Below are positions 8,248-17,194 of a stretch of DNA of 64,000 bases, one piece after another. The stretch spans positions 62,001 to 126,000 of the forward strand of contig NZ_FXAM01000001.1 in NCBI RefSeq assembly GCF_900155475.1. Direction: 5' to 3'. How positions within the stretch are numbered: the first letter of the stretch is position 1; the number at the start of each line of letters is the position of its first letter. Source of the DNA: Methylomagnum ishizawai. Its GTDB lineage: Bacteria; Pseudomonadota; Gammaproteobacteria; Methylococcales; Methylococcaceae. Both the position numbers and the translations under genes were made by a program. The notes beneath the pieces were generated by a model. The model was not told the DNA's origin. It ran no database searches and saw only the letters and a program-made list of their open reading frames with translations.

Positions 8248-9228
8248 ATGAAAACGCCTGTGCAAATCACCGTCACGGGAGCGGCCGGACAAATCAGCTA
8301 TGTGTTGCTGTCCCGGCTGGTCGCGGGCGACCTCCTGGGCGATGACCAGCCCATCGCGCTGCGGCTGTTGGAAATCCCCGAAGCCCTTGGCGTCGTGCGC
8401 GGGGTGAACATGGAACTGATCGACTACGCCTCGCCCTTGCTAGAGGACGTGATCATTTCCAGCGACCCGGAAGTGGCGTTCAAGGATGCCGACCTGGCTT
8501 TCCTGGTAGGCGCGAGGCCGCGCGGCCCCGGCATGGAGCGGCAGGATTTGTTGCAGATGAACGCCGATATCTTCTCGGTGCAGGGCAAGGCCATCGACGC
8601 GGCGGCGAAACGCTCGGTCAAGGTGCTGGTGGTGGGCAATCCCGCCAACACCAACGCCCTCATCGCCCTGCGCAACGCCCCCGGCATTTCCCCGCGCAAC
8701 TTCACCGCCATGACCCGGCTGGACCACAACCGCGCGGTCAGCCAATTGGCGCAGAAATGCGGCCGCACCACCCGCGATATCCGGCAGGTCGCCGTCTGGG
8801 GCAACCACTCCACCACCCAGCATCCCGACCTCTGCCACGCCCTGGTCGATGGCAAACCGGCCTTGGACTGGGTCGGGCGCGATTGGTACGAGAACGATTT
8901 CATCCCCACCGTGCAAAAGCGCGGCGCGGAAGTCATCCAGGCCCGCGGCAAATCCAGCGCCGCCTCCGCCGCCAACGCCGCCATCGGCCATATGCGGGAT
9001 TGGGTCCTGGGCACCCCGCCGGACGACTGGACCAGTATGGCGGTCCACAGCGACGGCAGCTACGGCATCGAGCCGGGGGTGATGTGTTCGTTCCCGGTGC
9101 GGGTCCGGGACGGGGATTACGCCATCGTCCAGGGTTTGGAGATCGACGCCTTCACCCAGGAACGCATCAAGGCCACCGAAACCGAACTCATGATCGAACG
9201 GGACATGGTGCGGCACCTGCTCGGTTAA
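8248..9228 (+). CDS. mdh: Malate dehydrogenase (cytosolic-type, NAD-dependent)
   Basis: This 326-residue protein is of the LDH/MDH family and interconverts malate and oxaloacetate in the TCA cycle. The N-terminal Rossmann motif is [12 protein letters not shown] (about 10-21). The active-site segment [17 protein letters not shown] carries substrate-binding arginines, [12 protein letters not shown] follows, MTRLDHNRA holds the Arg/Asp pair, and [11 protein letters not shown] carries the catalytic His. These are signatures of the cytosolic-eukaryote-like MDH found in many proteobacteria, rather than the shorter E. coli type. Length matches the family. It follows the copper chaperone gene by 70 bases, and the relation between the two is probably coincidental. 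Confidence 0.95.
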   Translation: MKTPVQITVTGAAGQISYVLLSRLVAGDLLGDDQPIALRLLEIPEALGVVRGVNMELIDYASPLLEDVIISSDPEVAFKDADLAFLVGARPRGPGMERQDLLQMNADIFSVQGKAIDAAAKRSVKVLVVGNPANTNALIALRNAPGISPRNFTAMTRLDHNRAVSQLAQKCGRTTRDIRQVAVWGNHSTTQHPDLCHALVDGKPALDWVGRDWYENDFIPTVQKRGAEVIQARGKSSAASAANAAIGHMRDWVLGTPPDDWTSMAVHSDGSYGIEPGVMCSFPVRVRDGDYAIVQGLEIDAFTQERIKATETELMIERDMVRHLLG

Positions 9229-9250
9229 GCCTTCCTTCCCCTCCCCTCCT

Positions 9251-9279
9251 GTGGGAGCGGTCTTCAGACCGCGCCCCAC
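9251..9279. repeat. REP-like hairpin after mdh
   Basis: GTGGG and CCCAC flank a perfect stem, GCGGTCT with AGACCGC, around a TC loop. It lies 22 bases after the mdh stop. The arrangement is typical of extragenic palindromes that act as mRNA-stabilising or attenuating hairpins. A similar GC-rich palindrome lies at 39373-39395. Confidence 0.6.
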
Positions 9280-9529
9280 GTCCCCGCCCCGCCCCGAATC
9301 CACGCCAAACCGTTTTGGTGCGAAAATACTCCCCAATCAGGTGCATATCTTCCCATCGGCCAGATGGGCGCGATTACCCAGCCTACGCTCACCCGCCCCA
9401 CATCAAGACAAAAAATAAAACCAAATTAATGATTTAAAAAAAGCCGCCTTCCTCAGGGCGACGGTTTTACGAAAATTTCGCCGCCCAGCATTCCATATCG
9501 ATACGAAACCATGTAGGCTATACACCACT

Positions 9530-9549
9530 TTGGTGCAAAAATGCACCAA
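9530..9549. promoter_or_regulatory. Inverted repeat upstream of small secreted protein
   Basis: TTGGTGCA (9530-9537) and TGCACCAA (9542-9549) form a perfect 8-4-8 inverted repeat, 51 bases before the ATG at 9601. A related partial half-site, TTTTGGTGCG, occurs near 9313. It could be an operator; the half-site resembles NtrC-type sites, but the arrangement is not canonical. Confidence 0.4.
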
Positions 9550-9600
9550 TAATGTATATCACTTACAAGAACAGATCGAGAGTTTTAGGAGGAAGCCGCC

Positions 9601-9894
9601 ATGTCGCCCAGCCTTTCCCGCGCCGTCCTAGCCATCGCCGTTTTAGCCGCCACGGGCTCCGCCCTGGCCAAACCGGACGAAGTGTCCGAAGCACAGGTCC
9701 GGGGTTGCCAATACCTCAGCACCGTCGCGGGCAGTTCGGGCTACGGCAAGCACTTCGGCTGGCAACCCATCGCCAAGGCCGACGCCGAAAAGCGGGCCGG
9801 AGCCATCGGCGCGACCCATATCGTGTGGAGCGACATCAGGCAAGTGGGTGCCTTCAACGGCGAGGCCAAAGCCAAAGCCTATGCCTGCCGCTGA
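9601..9894 (+). CDS. Small secreted hypothetical protein (DUF4156-like)
   Basis: This 97-residue protein has a signal peptide (AVLAIAVLAATGSALA, cleavage near residue 23). The mature domain has two cysteines (GCQYL and the penultimate Cys in YACR) and an alpha/beta pattern: GCQYLSTVAGSSGYGKHFG, a helix with AEKRAGAIGATHIVW, then a strand with AKAKAYACR. This resembles the DUF4156/RcsF-like envelope fold, in which a disulfide links the first strand and the C-terminus. The assignment is by pattern only. AGGAGG lies 6 bases before the ATG. It stands alone, with an inverted repeat upstream and a hairpin downstream, so it may be individually regulated. Confidence 0.7.
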   Translation: MSPSLSRAVLAIAVLAATGSALAKPDEVSEAQVRGCQYLSTVAGSSGYGKHFGWQPIAKADAEKRAGAIGATHIVWSDIRQVGAFNGEAKAKAYACR

Positions 9895-9914
9895 CCGGGG
9901 AAGCGCCGGGCAAT

Positions 9915-9949
9915 AAAAAACGCCGCCACTCCCCAGGGAATGGCGGCGT
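9915..9949 (-). terminator. Rho-independent terminator-like hairpin
   Basis: CGCCGCCA (9921-9928) pairs with TGGCGGCG (9941-9948), and TCCC with GGGA inside. The six A residues at 9915-9920 become a T run on the reverse strand, so the hairpin best terminates transcription of the large reverse gene ending at 10086. It also lies 20 bases after the forward gene ending at 9894. Confidence 0.6.
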
Positions 9950-10085
9950 GTCAAGCCACAGGAAAATTGGTGATCCCATCCTGGCCGCTGAAGCCAACGA
10001 CCAGGACGGGATCAACTTTACCGTCCAGGTCGGCCGGTGTCTTTGAAATCGGTCACAAAAGGCCGGGCCGCATTGGCCCATCCGC

Positions 10086-13000
10086 TCAGTTGATGGTCAG
10101 GATTCGGGCGAACACGCTACCGTCCGCCCGTACATACCCCTCCCATTCCGCGATATCCCCAACCTTGATCGCCTTGGCTCCGCCATTGAGTTCGAGCCGG
10201 GTGCAATCGCCGTAGACCACCTTGACCGTCCCCGCGTAGTAATAGCCCGTCCCGACCGCAGTCACTTTCTTCTTGCCCTGGGTTGGCTTGGCCCCCTTGG
10301 GCAGGGTGCAGGAAAGCTGGGCAGCGGGCGCGATGATGACGGCCGCGCCCAGGCTGGCGGTCTGGCCCAGGGCGTCGGTCACGGTCAGCACCGGCTGGAA
10401 GGTGCCCGCTGCGGTCGGCGTGCCGGAGAGGGTGCCGTCCGACGCGATGTTCACGCCCGTGGGAAGGCCGGTGGCCGTCCAGGCCAGGGTGCCGACCCCG
10501 CCGCCGGCGGTCGCCGACCCCGTGTAGGCCACGCCCACCGTGCCCGTCGCCGGGAGGCTGGCGGCGCCCAGCACCAGGGCCGGGGCCGGATCGACCGTCA
10601 GGCTGGCGCTGACGACACGGACCCGCCCGGTGGCGTCGCCGACCGTGATGGTCAAGGGATAGGTGCCCTGCTGGCCCAGGGCCGGGGTGCCGACGATGGC
10701 CGAACCCTGCACGCCCAACGAAGGCGGCAAGCCGCCGACCGCCACGCTATAGGGCGGGACGCCGCCGGTCGGCGCGAGCGGGACCGACACATAGGCGCTG
10801 CCCACCGCCGCGTTGGCAAAAACGGGCACGGCGAAACCCAAGCCCTGCGAGAGCGTGGCAGTGGTGGGATGGCACATGCCGATGCCGTCCAGCGTGCCCT
10901 GAAAGCTCACCAGGTTGCCGAGGGTCCAGGCCGTGAGCGGGGTCAGGGGCGGATTGATGACCGTGGCGTTCTGGGCCGGATAGGTCACGGTCTGGCCGCC
11001 GCCGTTCATGCCGCCGTTCACCTCGAACCACGCGCCGCGGTTCGCCATATTGGTGATGACCGCGTTGCTGGCCGAGCAAACGGCGGCATCGACCACCAGT
11101 TGCGGGGTGGCGACCACCTGCTCGTGGATGGCGTCGGCGGCGGTGATGGTGAGCGTATAGGTGCCCGGCGTGGTCGGCGTGCCGGAGATGACCGCGCCAT
11201 CGAAGCCCAGCCCTTGCGGCAATCCGCTCACGAACACCGTGACCGGGGCGATACCGCCGACCGGCGCGATGGAGGCCGTGGTGTAGGCGCTGCCGGCCGT
11301 GGCGGGCAGGAAGCTCAAGGCGGGCAGGTTCAGGCCCGGCAGCGAGGACAGCGTGTCCGCCACGCAATAACCCTGGCCGTCCAGCGTGCCGGAAAAGCTC
11401 AGGAGATCGCCGACCTGGTATTGGGCCGCGCCCTGGCCCGCCGGATACAGGATGCTCTGCCCGCCATTGGCGACCCCGCCGCCCACGTCCACCGAGGCCG
11501 GGCCGACGTTGGTGATGACCAGGTGGCTGTCGGCGCAGGCCACCGGCGGCGGCGGCACCGCCGCGGCGACGATGGTGACGGTCTGGCTGGCGTTGGCGAT
11601 GAAACCCAGGCTGTCCTTGGCGAGCAAGGTCACGTTATAGCTGCCCGCCGTGGTCGGGGTGCCGGTGATCTGGTTGCCGGACAGCGACAGGCCCGGCGGC
11701 AGGCTGTTGTTGAACACCAGATAGGTGATGCCGCCATAGCCGCCGCCCGCGGCCAGGGTTTCGGCATAGGCCGCGCCGACCGTGCCCTGCGACAAGCTCA
11801 ACCCGAACACGATGGGCGCGTCCGCCACGTTCAGCGAGGTCGTGCCGACGGTCGAGAGTTGGTTGACGGTGTCGGTGACGGTGATGTTCAAGGGGAAATC
11901 GCCGACCACGGTGGGCGTGCCGCCGATAGTATCGCCGACGAGGCTCAACCCCTGGGGCAAGCCGGTCACGGCGAAGCTCAGGGGATCGCCGGGAACGCCG
12001 GGCGTCGCGCCGATGACCTGGGAATACGGCGAATTCACCACCGCCCCGGCGAGGGTGGCGTTCAGGGTCGGCGCGACCGGGATCGGCGGGGCCGGGGGAA
12101 TCTGGCCGTCGAAATTAAGCCCGGCGTTCTGGGCCACCAGGAATTTGCCGAGGTCGGCGGGATCGGGCTGTTGCGGGGTGTCGGAGGTCTTGGGCAGGGC
12201 TTGGTTGGTCTCGGGGTCGCGGGCGCCGGTATAGGCGTAGAACTCGAAGCGGTAGACCACGCCGGTCGCGCCCGGATCGAGCGCCACCCCGGTCAGGTCG
12301 ATCTGGCCGGAGCCGGGACTGCCGATATCGGTCTGCAACAACTGCCATTCGACCTGGACCTGGGTCTTGGCTTGCTTGATGACCCGGTCCTCGGCCATGA
12401 GGTTCTCGATGCCGATATCCTGGAGGGTGCCGGTCGCCGTGACCTTGACCCAGCGCGGCTCGCCGAACTCGTAATAATTGGGCCGGGGCGCGGCGATGAC
12501 CACGTTCACCTTGGGCGGCTGCGGCTGCACGATGGGCGGGGGCGGCGGCAGGTTGGGGGCCGGGGGCGGCGGTTGGATCACCACCGGCGGCTGCGGGACC
12601 ACGGTCCAGACCGGGGTCGGCACCGCGACATCGACCGGCGCCAAGGACGCGGAACCGGGGGTGGATTCGACCAGCCAGCTGTATTTCACCGGGCCGGTAG
12701 CGACCGAGGTGGAGATGCCGAAATGGTCGCAGGGATAGTTCGGCCCGTATTGGCCGGACGCGCCCAAGGGCCAGCAACTATCGCTGGGCTTGACCGGCAG
12801 GGTGCCGGACGGCGTACCCACGGCCCAGCCGCCACTGTATTTGGACTGGAAGGTGATGCGGGTGGCATAGCCCTTGGCTGCCATGGGCTTCTGGATTTCG
12901 ACGATGGCCGGGTCGCCGTAGCGGTTCATGCCGGTCCAGCGCGGCGCGACGCCGAAGATCGAGGTGATCTCGTTGGGATGCAAATCCTCGATTTCGATCT

Positions 13001-13136
13001 CGAACCCATGGGCGGTCTGGCCGGTGTCGTTGATGACATCGAAATTGGCCAAGGGTCCGAACGCGGTAGCGGACCCCGCCACCGGGCCTAGCGCCAAGGC
13101 CGCGCCGATGGCGGCTTGCAGCAAGTTTTCCTTCAT
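10086..13136 (-). CDS. Large secreted protein with putative-Ig (He_PIG) repeats
   Basis: This 1016-residue protein starts with a Sec signal peptide (cleavage near ATAFG, about residue 26). A beta-rich N-terminal domain follows that begins FDVINDTGQTAHGFEIEIED. Then come a proline-rich linker (about 180-215) and an alternating series of putative-Ig domains. Recurrent signatures are GLPQGLSLVGDTIGGTPTVV, LPPGLSLSGNQITGTPTTAG, GLPQGLGFDGAVISGTPTTP and GLPTGVNIASDGTLSGTPTA. Two cysteine-containing modules with DLLSFSGTLDGQGYC-like sequence are interleaved. The C-terminus (last 75 residues) is a small beta domain ending AEWEGYVRADGSVFARILTI. No anchor is seen, so it is probably secreted or cell-surface. 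GGGAG lies about 8 bases before the ATG. Its role is unknown; adhesion or extracellular binding is inferred. Confidence 0.85.
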   Translation of the reverse strand: MKENLLQAAIGAALALGPVAGSATAFGPLANFDVINDTGQTAHGFEIEIEDLHPNEITSIFGVAPRWTGMNRYGDPAIVEIQKPMAAKGYATRITFQSKYSGGWAVGTPSGTLPVKPSDSCWPLGASGQYGPNYPCDHFGISTSVATGPVKYSWLVESTPGSASLAPVDVAVPTPVWTVVPQPPVVIQPPPPAPNLPPPPPIVQPQPPKVNVVIAAPRPNYYEFGEPRWVKVTATGTLQDIGIENLMAEDRVIKQAKTQVQVEWQLLQTDIGSPGSGQIDLTGVALDPGATGVVYRFEFYAYTGARDPETNQALPKTSDTPQQPDPADLGKFLVAQNAGLNFDGQIPPAPPIPVAPTLNATLAGAVVNSPYSQVIGATPGVPGDPLSFAVTGLPQGLSLVGDTIGGTPTVVGDFPLNITVTDTVNQLSTVGTTSLNVADAPIVFGLSLSQGTVGAAYAETLAAGGGYGGITYLVFNNSLPPGLSLSGNQITGTPTTAGSYNVTLLAKDSLGFIANASQTVTIVAAAVPPPPVACADSHLVITNVGPASVDVGGGVANGGQSILYPAGQGAAQYQVGDLLSFSGTLDGQGYCVADTLSSLPGLNLPALSFLPATAGSAYTTASIAPVGGIAPVTVFVSGLPQGLGFDGAVISGTPTTPGTYTLTITAADAIHEQVVATPQLVVDAAVCSASNAVITNMANRGAWFEVNGGMNGGGQTVTYPAQNATVINPPLTPLTAWTLGNLVSFQGTLDGIGMCHPTTATLSQGLGFAVPVFANAAVGSAYVSVPLAPTGGVPPYSVAVGGLPPSLGVQGSAIVGTPALGQQGTYPLTITVGDATGRVRVVSASLTVDPAPALVLGAASLPATGTVGVAYTGSATAGGGVGTLAWTATGLPTGVNIASDGTLSGTPTAAGTFQPVLTVTDALGQTASLGAAVIIAPAAQLSCTLPKGAKPTQGKKKVTAVGTGYYYAGTVKVVYGDCTRLELNGGAKAIKVGDIAEWEGYVRADGSVFARILTIN

Positions 13137-13661
13137 TGATATCTCCCGTTTAAAAGCCCCAATCGGACGGATGCCGCCCAGTCCACGCCCCGGCCCGCGC
13201 CGTGCAGGCAGGATGGCTTTACCGTCAATAAATAGTGACTTTTTGTTTTAACATGTCTAAAAATTAAAGACTAAATTTAGTCTTGTAACTTTATTATGAA
13301 GATAAGCCGGAGAAATGAATTAGAAATGCATCACATATTTCTAATTTTCTACCCTGGGAGCCCATGTGAAGGATCGGGGAGGTGGCGGTGTGGCCGGGCT
13401 AGGCCCATGGATGCATGGGCCAAGGTGGGGGTAGGCACACCGCCGACAGGGGCGATAGCGATTATCGGGCCAGTCCCGGATGAACCCGTCCCGGCGCGGG
13501 GCGGATCGGCCCGATCCGCAGGTGGCGCGGGGCGGTGCGTGGATTCCGGGGTGGGGAGGTGGGCGAGACGGTGCCAGGCCCGGAACGGGGTGGACCACGA
13601 AATTTACCGACAATCTTTGCGGGAATACCGCAACGATGGTCGGATACCCACCACGGGTAGG
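13137..13661. other. Long intergenic region with AT-rich promoter zone and several palindromes
   Basis: No credible gene was seen. About 13210-13350 is strongly AT-rich and contains a perfect 18-base palindrome at 13267-13284. It is the likely promoter region of the large secreted protein gene on the reverse strand. Further right, GGCCCATG/CATGGGCC (13402-13421) and CGGATCGG/CCGATCCG (13502-13518) form hairpins in GC-rich sequence. A 90-codon reverse frame at 13341-13613 is proline/arginine-rich and looks spurious. Confidence 0.5.
13267..13284. promoter_or_regulatory. Perfect 18-base palindrome upstream of large secreted protein
   Basis: AAGACTAAATTTAGTCTT is a complete palindrome without a loop, 131 bases before the ATG at 13136 on the reverse strand and inside an AT-rich promoter region. 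A loopless palindrome of this size is typical of a dimeric repressor or activator site. The regulator is unknown. Confidence 0.45.
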
Positions 13662-14855
13662 CTACGCGTCCAGGACGCGGACGATTTCGGCGAACACGGC
13701 CTCAGACGTGGTCCCTTGGACGCATTCCATGCCGGGGCAGCCGCCGCTGAGATGGCAGGGCGAACAAGGCACGGGATGGACCAGGGTCTTGGCCGCCGGA
13801 TGATAGGGCCGCCAGATCGAGGTTTGGGTCGTGCCGGAATAGATCGACACCGCAGGCACGGCGCGGGCGGCGGCGATATGGCCGGAGGCCGATTCCAAGC
13901 CCACCAGGAGCCGGGCCTGGGCGATGGCCTCGGTCATGAGCCGCCAGTCCAATTGGCCGGAAAGATCGTGGATCGTGCCGGACAGCCCGGCGATGGCCCG
14001 GCAAACCGCCTGCTCGCGGAGGCCGTGGCCCAACAGCACCAGGGACAGGCCACGCTCCAGGCACAGCGCGGCCAGTTCGCGCCAGTGCCCGTCCGGCCAA
14101 TGGCGGTGGACGCCGCCCGCGCCGACATGGAAGGCGATGAACCCCGCCGGAATCCCCCGCGCCGCCGCCAATTCCCGCCATCGCCGCCGGAGGGTCTCCG
14201 AAGCATGCAGCCGGGGCCGCGCCAAGGGCAAATGCTCGCGGCAGGCGGTGAGTTGGCCCAACAAGCGCCGGTGATGGTCCACCACATGGTCCGGGCCGTG
14301 CGACCAATCCAGCGCGTGGGTCAACAGCCCGCCGCAACCGCCACTGGTCCAGCCCAACCGCAACGGAATCCCGGCGGCGAACAGCAGCGGGATGCTATTG
14401 GGAAAATAAGGATAAAGGTCCAGCGCCAGATCGTAGCCGATGGCACGGATATCCCGGATCGCGGCGTAGCGGGACCGGCCATCCCGCGCCAATTTGCGCC
14501 ACAGCGCGGATTCCTGGCGGTCGAGCCGCCAATGGGAGAAACAGTGCGCCCAAGCGATATCGGGATGATCGGCCAGGACTTCGGCGGAACCGGGATGGAC
14601 CAGGAAGCCGATCCGGGCCTCCGGGAACGCTGCCCTGAGCACCGGCAGGACGCTGGTGGCGAGGATGGCGTCGCCGATATGGGCCTGGTTGCAGACCAGG
14701 ATTTTGCCGGGCCGGATATCCAAGGGTTCCGGCGAGGGCCGGTGCAAGGTTTCCAACACCGCATCGAGGCCGCCGATGACGGTACGCAGGGCGGGATGGC
14801 GGAACAGGTAGCGGCCCCGCTTGGGGGCGCGGCGGCGGATGTCGGCGTCGATCAT
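13662..14855 (-). CDS. Glycosyltransferase family 9 (heptosyltransferase-like)
   Basis: This 397-residue GT9 protein is of the ADP-heptose:LPS heptosyltransferase type. The signature near residues 50-60 is ILVCNQAHIGDAILATSVLP. The C-terminal domain contains FIAFHVGAGGVHRHWPDGHW, LLGHGLREQA and LVGLESASGHIAAA, which form the nucleotide-sugar site. A cysteine-rich tail (CSPCHLSGGCPGMEC) follows, typical of several GT9 members. It would transfer heptose, or a related sugar, to the LPS inner core at the cytoplasmic face. It begins 6 bases after the hldE stop, so it is the last gene of the gmhA-hldE-GT9 operon. The context supports heptose as donor; the exact acceptor is unknown. Confidence 0.88.
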   Translation of the reverse strand: MIDADIRRRAPKRGRYLFRHPALRTVIGGLDAVLETLHRPSPEPLDIRPGKILVCNQAHIGDAILATSVLPVLRAAFPEARIGFLVHPGSAEVLADHPDIAWAHCFSHWRLDRQESALWRKLARDGRSRYAAIRDIRAIGYDLALDLYPYFPNSIPLLFAAGIPLRLGWTSGGCGGLLTHALDWSHGPDHVVDHHRRLLGQLTACREHLPLARPRLHASETLRRRWRELAAARGIPAGFIAFHVGAGGVHRHWPDGHWRELAALCLERGLSLVLLGHGLREQAVCRAIAGLSGTIHDLSGQLDWRLMTEAIAQARLLVGLESASGHIAAARAVPAVSIYSGTTQTSIWRPYHPAAKTLVHPVPCSPCHLSGGCPGMECVQGTTSEAVFAEIVRVLDA

Positions 14856-14861
14856 GGCGGG

Positions 14862-16358
14862 CTAGGCGGCCTGGCCGACCAGACGGGCGATGATCCGGGA
14901 CGTGGCGCGGCCCGCCAGCACCGGGATCAATTCGACCCGGCCCCCGGCGGCTTTGACCTCGGCGGCACCGACCACCTCCGCCTCGGCGTAATCGTCGCCC
15001 TTGACCAGCACATCCGGGCGCAAAGCCTGGATCAAGGCCAGCGGCGTGTCCTCGTCGAACACCACCACGGCATCGACCGCCTCCAGCGCCGCCAGCACCC
15101 GCGCCCGATCGGCCTCGTGGATCACCGGGCGGTCCGGTCCCTTGAGCGCGGCCACCGAGCGGTCGGTGTTGAGTCCCACGACCAGCCTTTGCCCCAGCCG
15201 CTTGGCGGCTTCCAGATAGCCCACATGGCCGGCGTGCAGCAGGTCGAAACAACCATTGGTGAACACCAGGGTTTCCCCTTGCGAACGCCAATGTTCCGCC
15301 TGTCGCACAAGGTCCGGGAGGGCGCGGATTTTGTCGGCCTGGGTCTCGATCCCGGCCTGTTCGATGGCGCGGAGCAATTCGGCGCGGTCCACCGGCAGGG
15401 TGCCGACCTTGGCGACCACGGTGGCGGCGGCGTGGTTGGCCAGGCGGCAGGCGTCCAGGGGACTCAAACCGGCGGCGACGCCCGCCGCCAAACCGGCGAT
15501 GACGGTATCGCCCGCACCCGACACATCGAACACCTCGCGGGCCTGGGCGGGTAGGTGCCGGGTAACTTCGGCCTCGACCAGGCTGATGCCCTGCTCGCCA
15601 CGGGTCACGGCGATGAAATCCAGGCCCAGTTCGCGGCGCAACCGTCCGGCCCGCTCCAGCACCGCCGCCACGTCCTGGGCCGGTTCGCCCACGGCCTGGG
15701 CGGCTTCGCGCAGGTTGGGGGTGATGGCGTTGGCCCCGCGGTATTTGCGGTAATCCAGCCCCTTGGGATCGACCCACACGAAGATGTTCTTGGCCCGCGC
15801 CGCGCCGATCAGGCTTTGGCATAGCTCCGGGTCCAATGCGCCCTTGGCGTAGTCCGACAGGACCAGGGCGGCGATGGGTGCCTGCTCCAGCCGTTCCAGC
15901 ACGGCACCGAGCAAACGCCCGCGCTCCGCGCCCGGATAGGCTCCGGTCGTTTCCTGGTCCAAGCGCAGCATCTGCTGGCGTCCGCCGATGACGCGGGTCT
16001 TGGTGATGGTGGGGCGCGATGCCGAACGCACCAAGCCGCCGCCGTGGATGCCGGTGTCCGCCAACATCTCCGTCAGCCGCAGCCCGGCCTCGTCATCGCC
16101 CAGATAGCCCGCGACCCAGGTTTCGACGCCCAACCCGGCGAGGTTCGCGGCGACATTGGCGGCCCCGCCGAAGCGCTCGGTCCTGTGCCGCAAACGCACC
16201 ACCGGCACCGGCGCTTCCGGGGAAACCCGTTCGACCTCGCCCCAGAGATAGCGGTCCAGCATCAAGTCGCCGACCACCAAAATACGCGGGATTTCCAAGG
16301 TTCCAGCGGCGCGGAATCCACCGCGCACGGCTTCGAGCAAGTGTCGTTGTGGGTTCAT
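14862..16358 (-). CDS. hldE: Bifunctional heptose-7-phosphate kinase / heptose-1-phosphate adenylyltransferase HldE
   Basis: This 498-residue fusion protein makes the ADP-heptose precursor of the LPS core. The N-terminal ribokinase-like domain (about 20-330) has ILVVGDLMLDRYLWGEVERV, RFGGAANVAANLAGLG and the phosphoryl-transfer signature VSGAGDTVIAGLAAGVAAG. The C-terminal nucleotidyltransferase domain (about 360-498) has FTNGCFDLLHAGHVGYLEAA with the HxGH motif, and VVGLNTDRSV. Length matches E. coli HldE. The start at 16358 is chosen because it overlaps the gmhA stop as ATGA, which indicates translational coupling. The frame is open upstream but without similarity. Confidence 0.95.
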   Translation of the reverse strand: MNPQRHLLEAVRGGFRAAGTLEIPRILVVGDLMLDRYLWGEVERVSPEAPVPVVRLRHRTERFGGAANVAANLAGLGVETWVAGYLGDDEAGLRLTEMLADTGIHGGGLVRSASRPTITKTRVIGGRQQMLRLDQETTGAYPGAERGRLLGAVLERLEQAPIAALVLSDYAKGALDPELCQSLIGAARAKNIFVWVDPKGLDYRKYRGANAITPNLREAAQAVGEPAQDVAAVLERAGRLRRELGLDFIAVTRGEQGISLVEAEVTRHLPAQAREVFDVSGAGDTVIAGLAAGVAAGLSPLDACRLANHAAATVVAKVGTLPVDRAELLRAIEQAGIETQADKIRALPDLVRQAEHWRSQGETLVFTNGCFDLLHAGHVGYLEAAKRLGQRLVVGLNTDRSVAALKGPDRPVIHEADRARVLAALEAVDAVVVFDEDTPLALIQALRPDVLVKGDDYAEAEVVGAAEVKAAGGRVELIPVLAGRATSRIIARLVGQAA

Positions 16359-16921
16359 GGGAGGGTTTCCAGTAATTCGCAAAGGATATGGCCGATGAGG
16401 ATATGGGCTTCCTGGACCCTGGCCGTGTCGTGGCTGGGCACGATCAAGGCGTGGTCGCAAAGCCCGGCGATCTGCCCGCCGCCCGCACCCAACAGCCCGA
16501 CCGTGGTCAGGTCCATGCAGCGCCCGGCGCGGAGGGCGGCGGCGACATTGGCGCTATTGCCCGAGGTCGAGATGCCAATCAGCACATCGCCGGGCTGGCC
16601 CAGCGCCTCGACCTGGCGGGCGAACACCCGCTCGAAGCCGAAATCGTTGCCCACCGCGGTCAGCACGGAAGAATCGGTGGTCAGGGCGATGGCGGCGAGG
16701 CCGCGCCGTTCGCGGCGGAAGCGGCCAACGATCTCGGAAGCGAGGTGCTGGCTATCGGCGGCGCTGCCGCCGTTGCCCATCCACAGCAGTTTGCCGCCGC
16801 GGGCGATGCACTCGCGCATGAGCCGGGCCAACCGTTCGATGGCGGGATAGCCCTCGGGCAGCCGGTCGAGGATGGCCCGGTGTTCAGCGAGCGCTTGGTC
16901 GAAGATGGATTTGCAGTGCAT
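16355..16921 (-). CDS. gmhA: Phosphoheptose isomerase GmhA (SIS domain)
   Basis: This 188-residue SIS-domain protein converts sedoheptulose 7-phosphate to D-glycero-D-manno-heptose 7-phosphate, the first step of LPS heptose synthesis. Family signatures are GGKLLWMGNGGSAADSQHLA (about 42-61), VLTAVGNDFGFERVF and VLIGISTSGNSANV, with the C-terminal DTARVQEAHILIGHILCEL carrying active-site Glu/His residues. Length matches GmhA. It is the first gene of the operon with hldE (4-base overlap) and a GT9. A 273-base divergent region separates it from the EpsL-like gene. Confidence 0.93.
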   Translation of the reverse strand: MHCKSIFDQALAEHRAILDRLPEGYPAIERLARLMRECIARGGKLLWMGNGGSAADSQHLASEIVGRFRRERRGLAAIALTTDSSVLTAVGNDFGFERVFARQVEALGQPGDVLIGISTSGNSANVAAALRAGRCMDLTTVGLLGAGGGQIAGLCDHALIVPSHDTARVQEAHILIGHILCELLETLP

Positions 16922-17194
16922 GGGTTCCCTGGCGCTAGGCCGCTGCTTGGAAGGAGAGTCCGGCGACGGCGGCGGGCCATGCCTTGGCCGGGTCGAGCCC
17001 CGTCGTCGCGGATCGATGGTGTCGATATCATCCTAGGAAAAACCGGCTTCGACCATATAGGTATCGCTACGGATACCCCGGCCACCCGGCCCAGCCGTAG
17101 ATTAACCCGGCTGCTATAAAGGGGGTAAGCTTTGGGATGGAAAGCCAAGGCATCGCAAGGATGCATCAACCACGGCCAGGAATTTTCCGGCGGA

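Larger units (their letters stand above)
9229..9600. other. Intergenic region with AT-rich stretch and two palindromes
   Basis: No gene was seen. The left part contains the REP-like hairpin 9251-9279. From about 9400 the sequence becomes markedly AT-rich. It ends with an inverted repeat at 9530-9549 and a strong ribosome-binding site (AGGAGG at 9589-9594) before the ATG at 9601. The AT-rich part is the likely promoter region of the small secreted protein. Confidence 0.5.

Noticed and set aside
9530-9549. Possible sigma-54 promoter (TGGTGC...TGCA)
   Set aside because: The GG and GC elements are 11 bases apart instead of 12, and the motif is a perfect inverted repeat, so an operator fits better.
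10869-13091. 740-codon forward open frame
   Set aside because: It is antisense to the Ig-repeat gene, whose GC-rich repeats keep the opposite strand open. It has no signal peptide or domain.
13341-13613. 90-codon reverse frame in the long intergenic region
   Set aside because: It is rich in Pro, Arg and Cys without similarity or ribosome-binding site, and spans two hairpins. It is more likely non-coding.
13296-15554. 752-codon forward open frame
   Set aside because: It runs antisense over the GT9 and hldE genes, with no family similarity and biased composition. It is a shadow frame.
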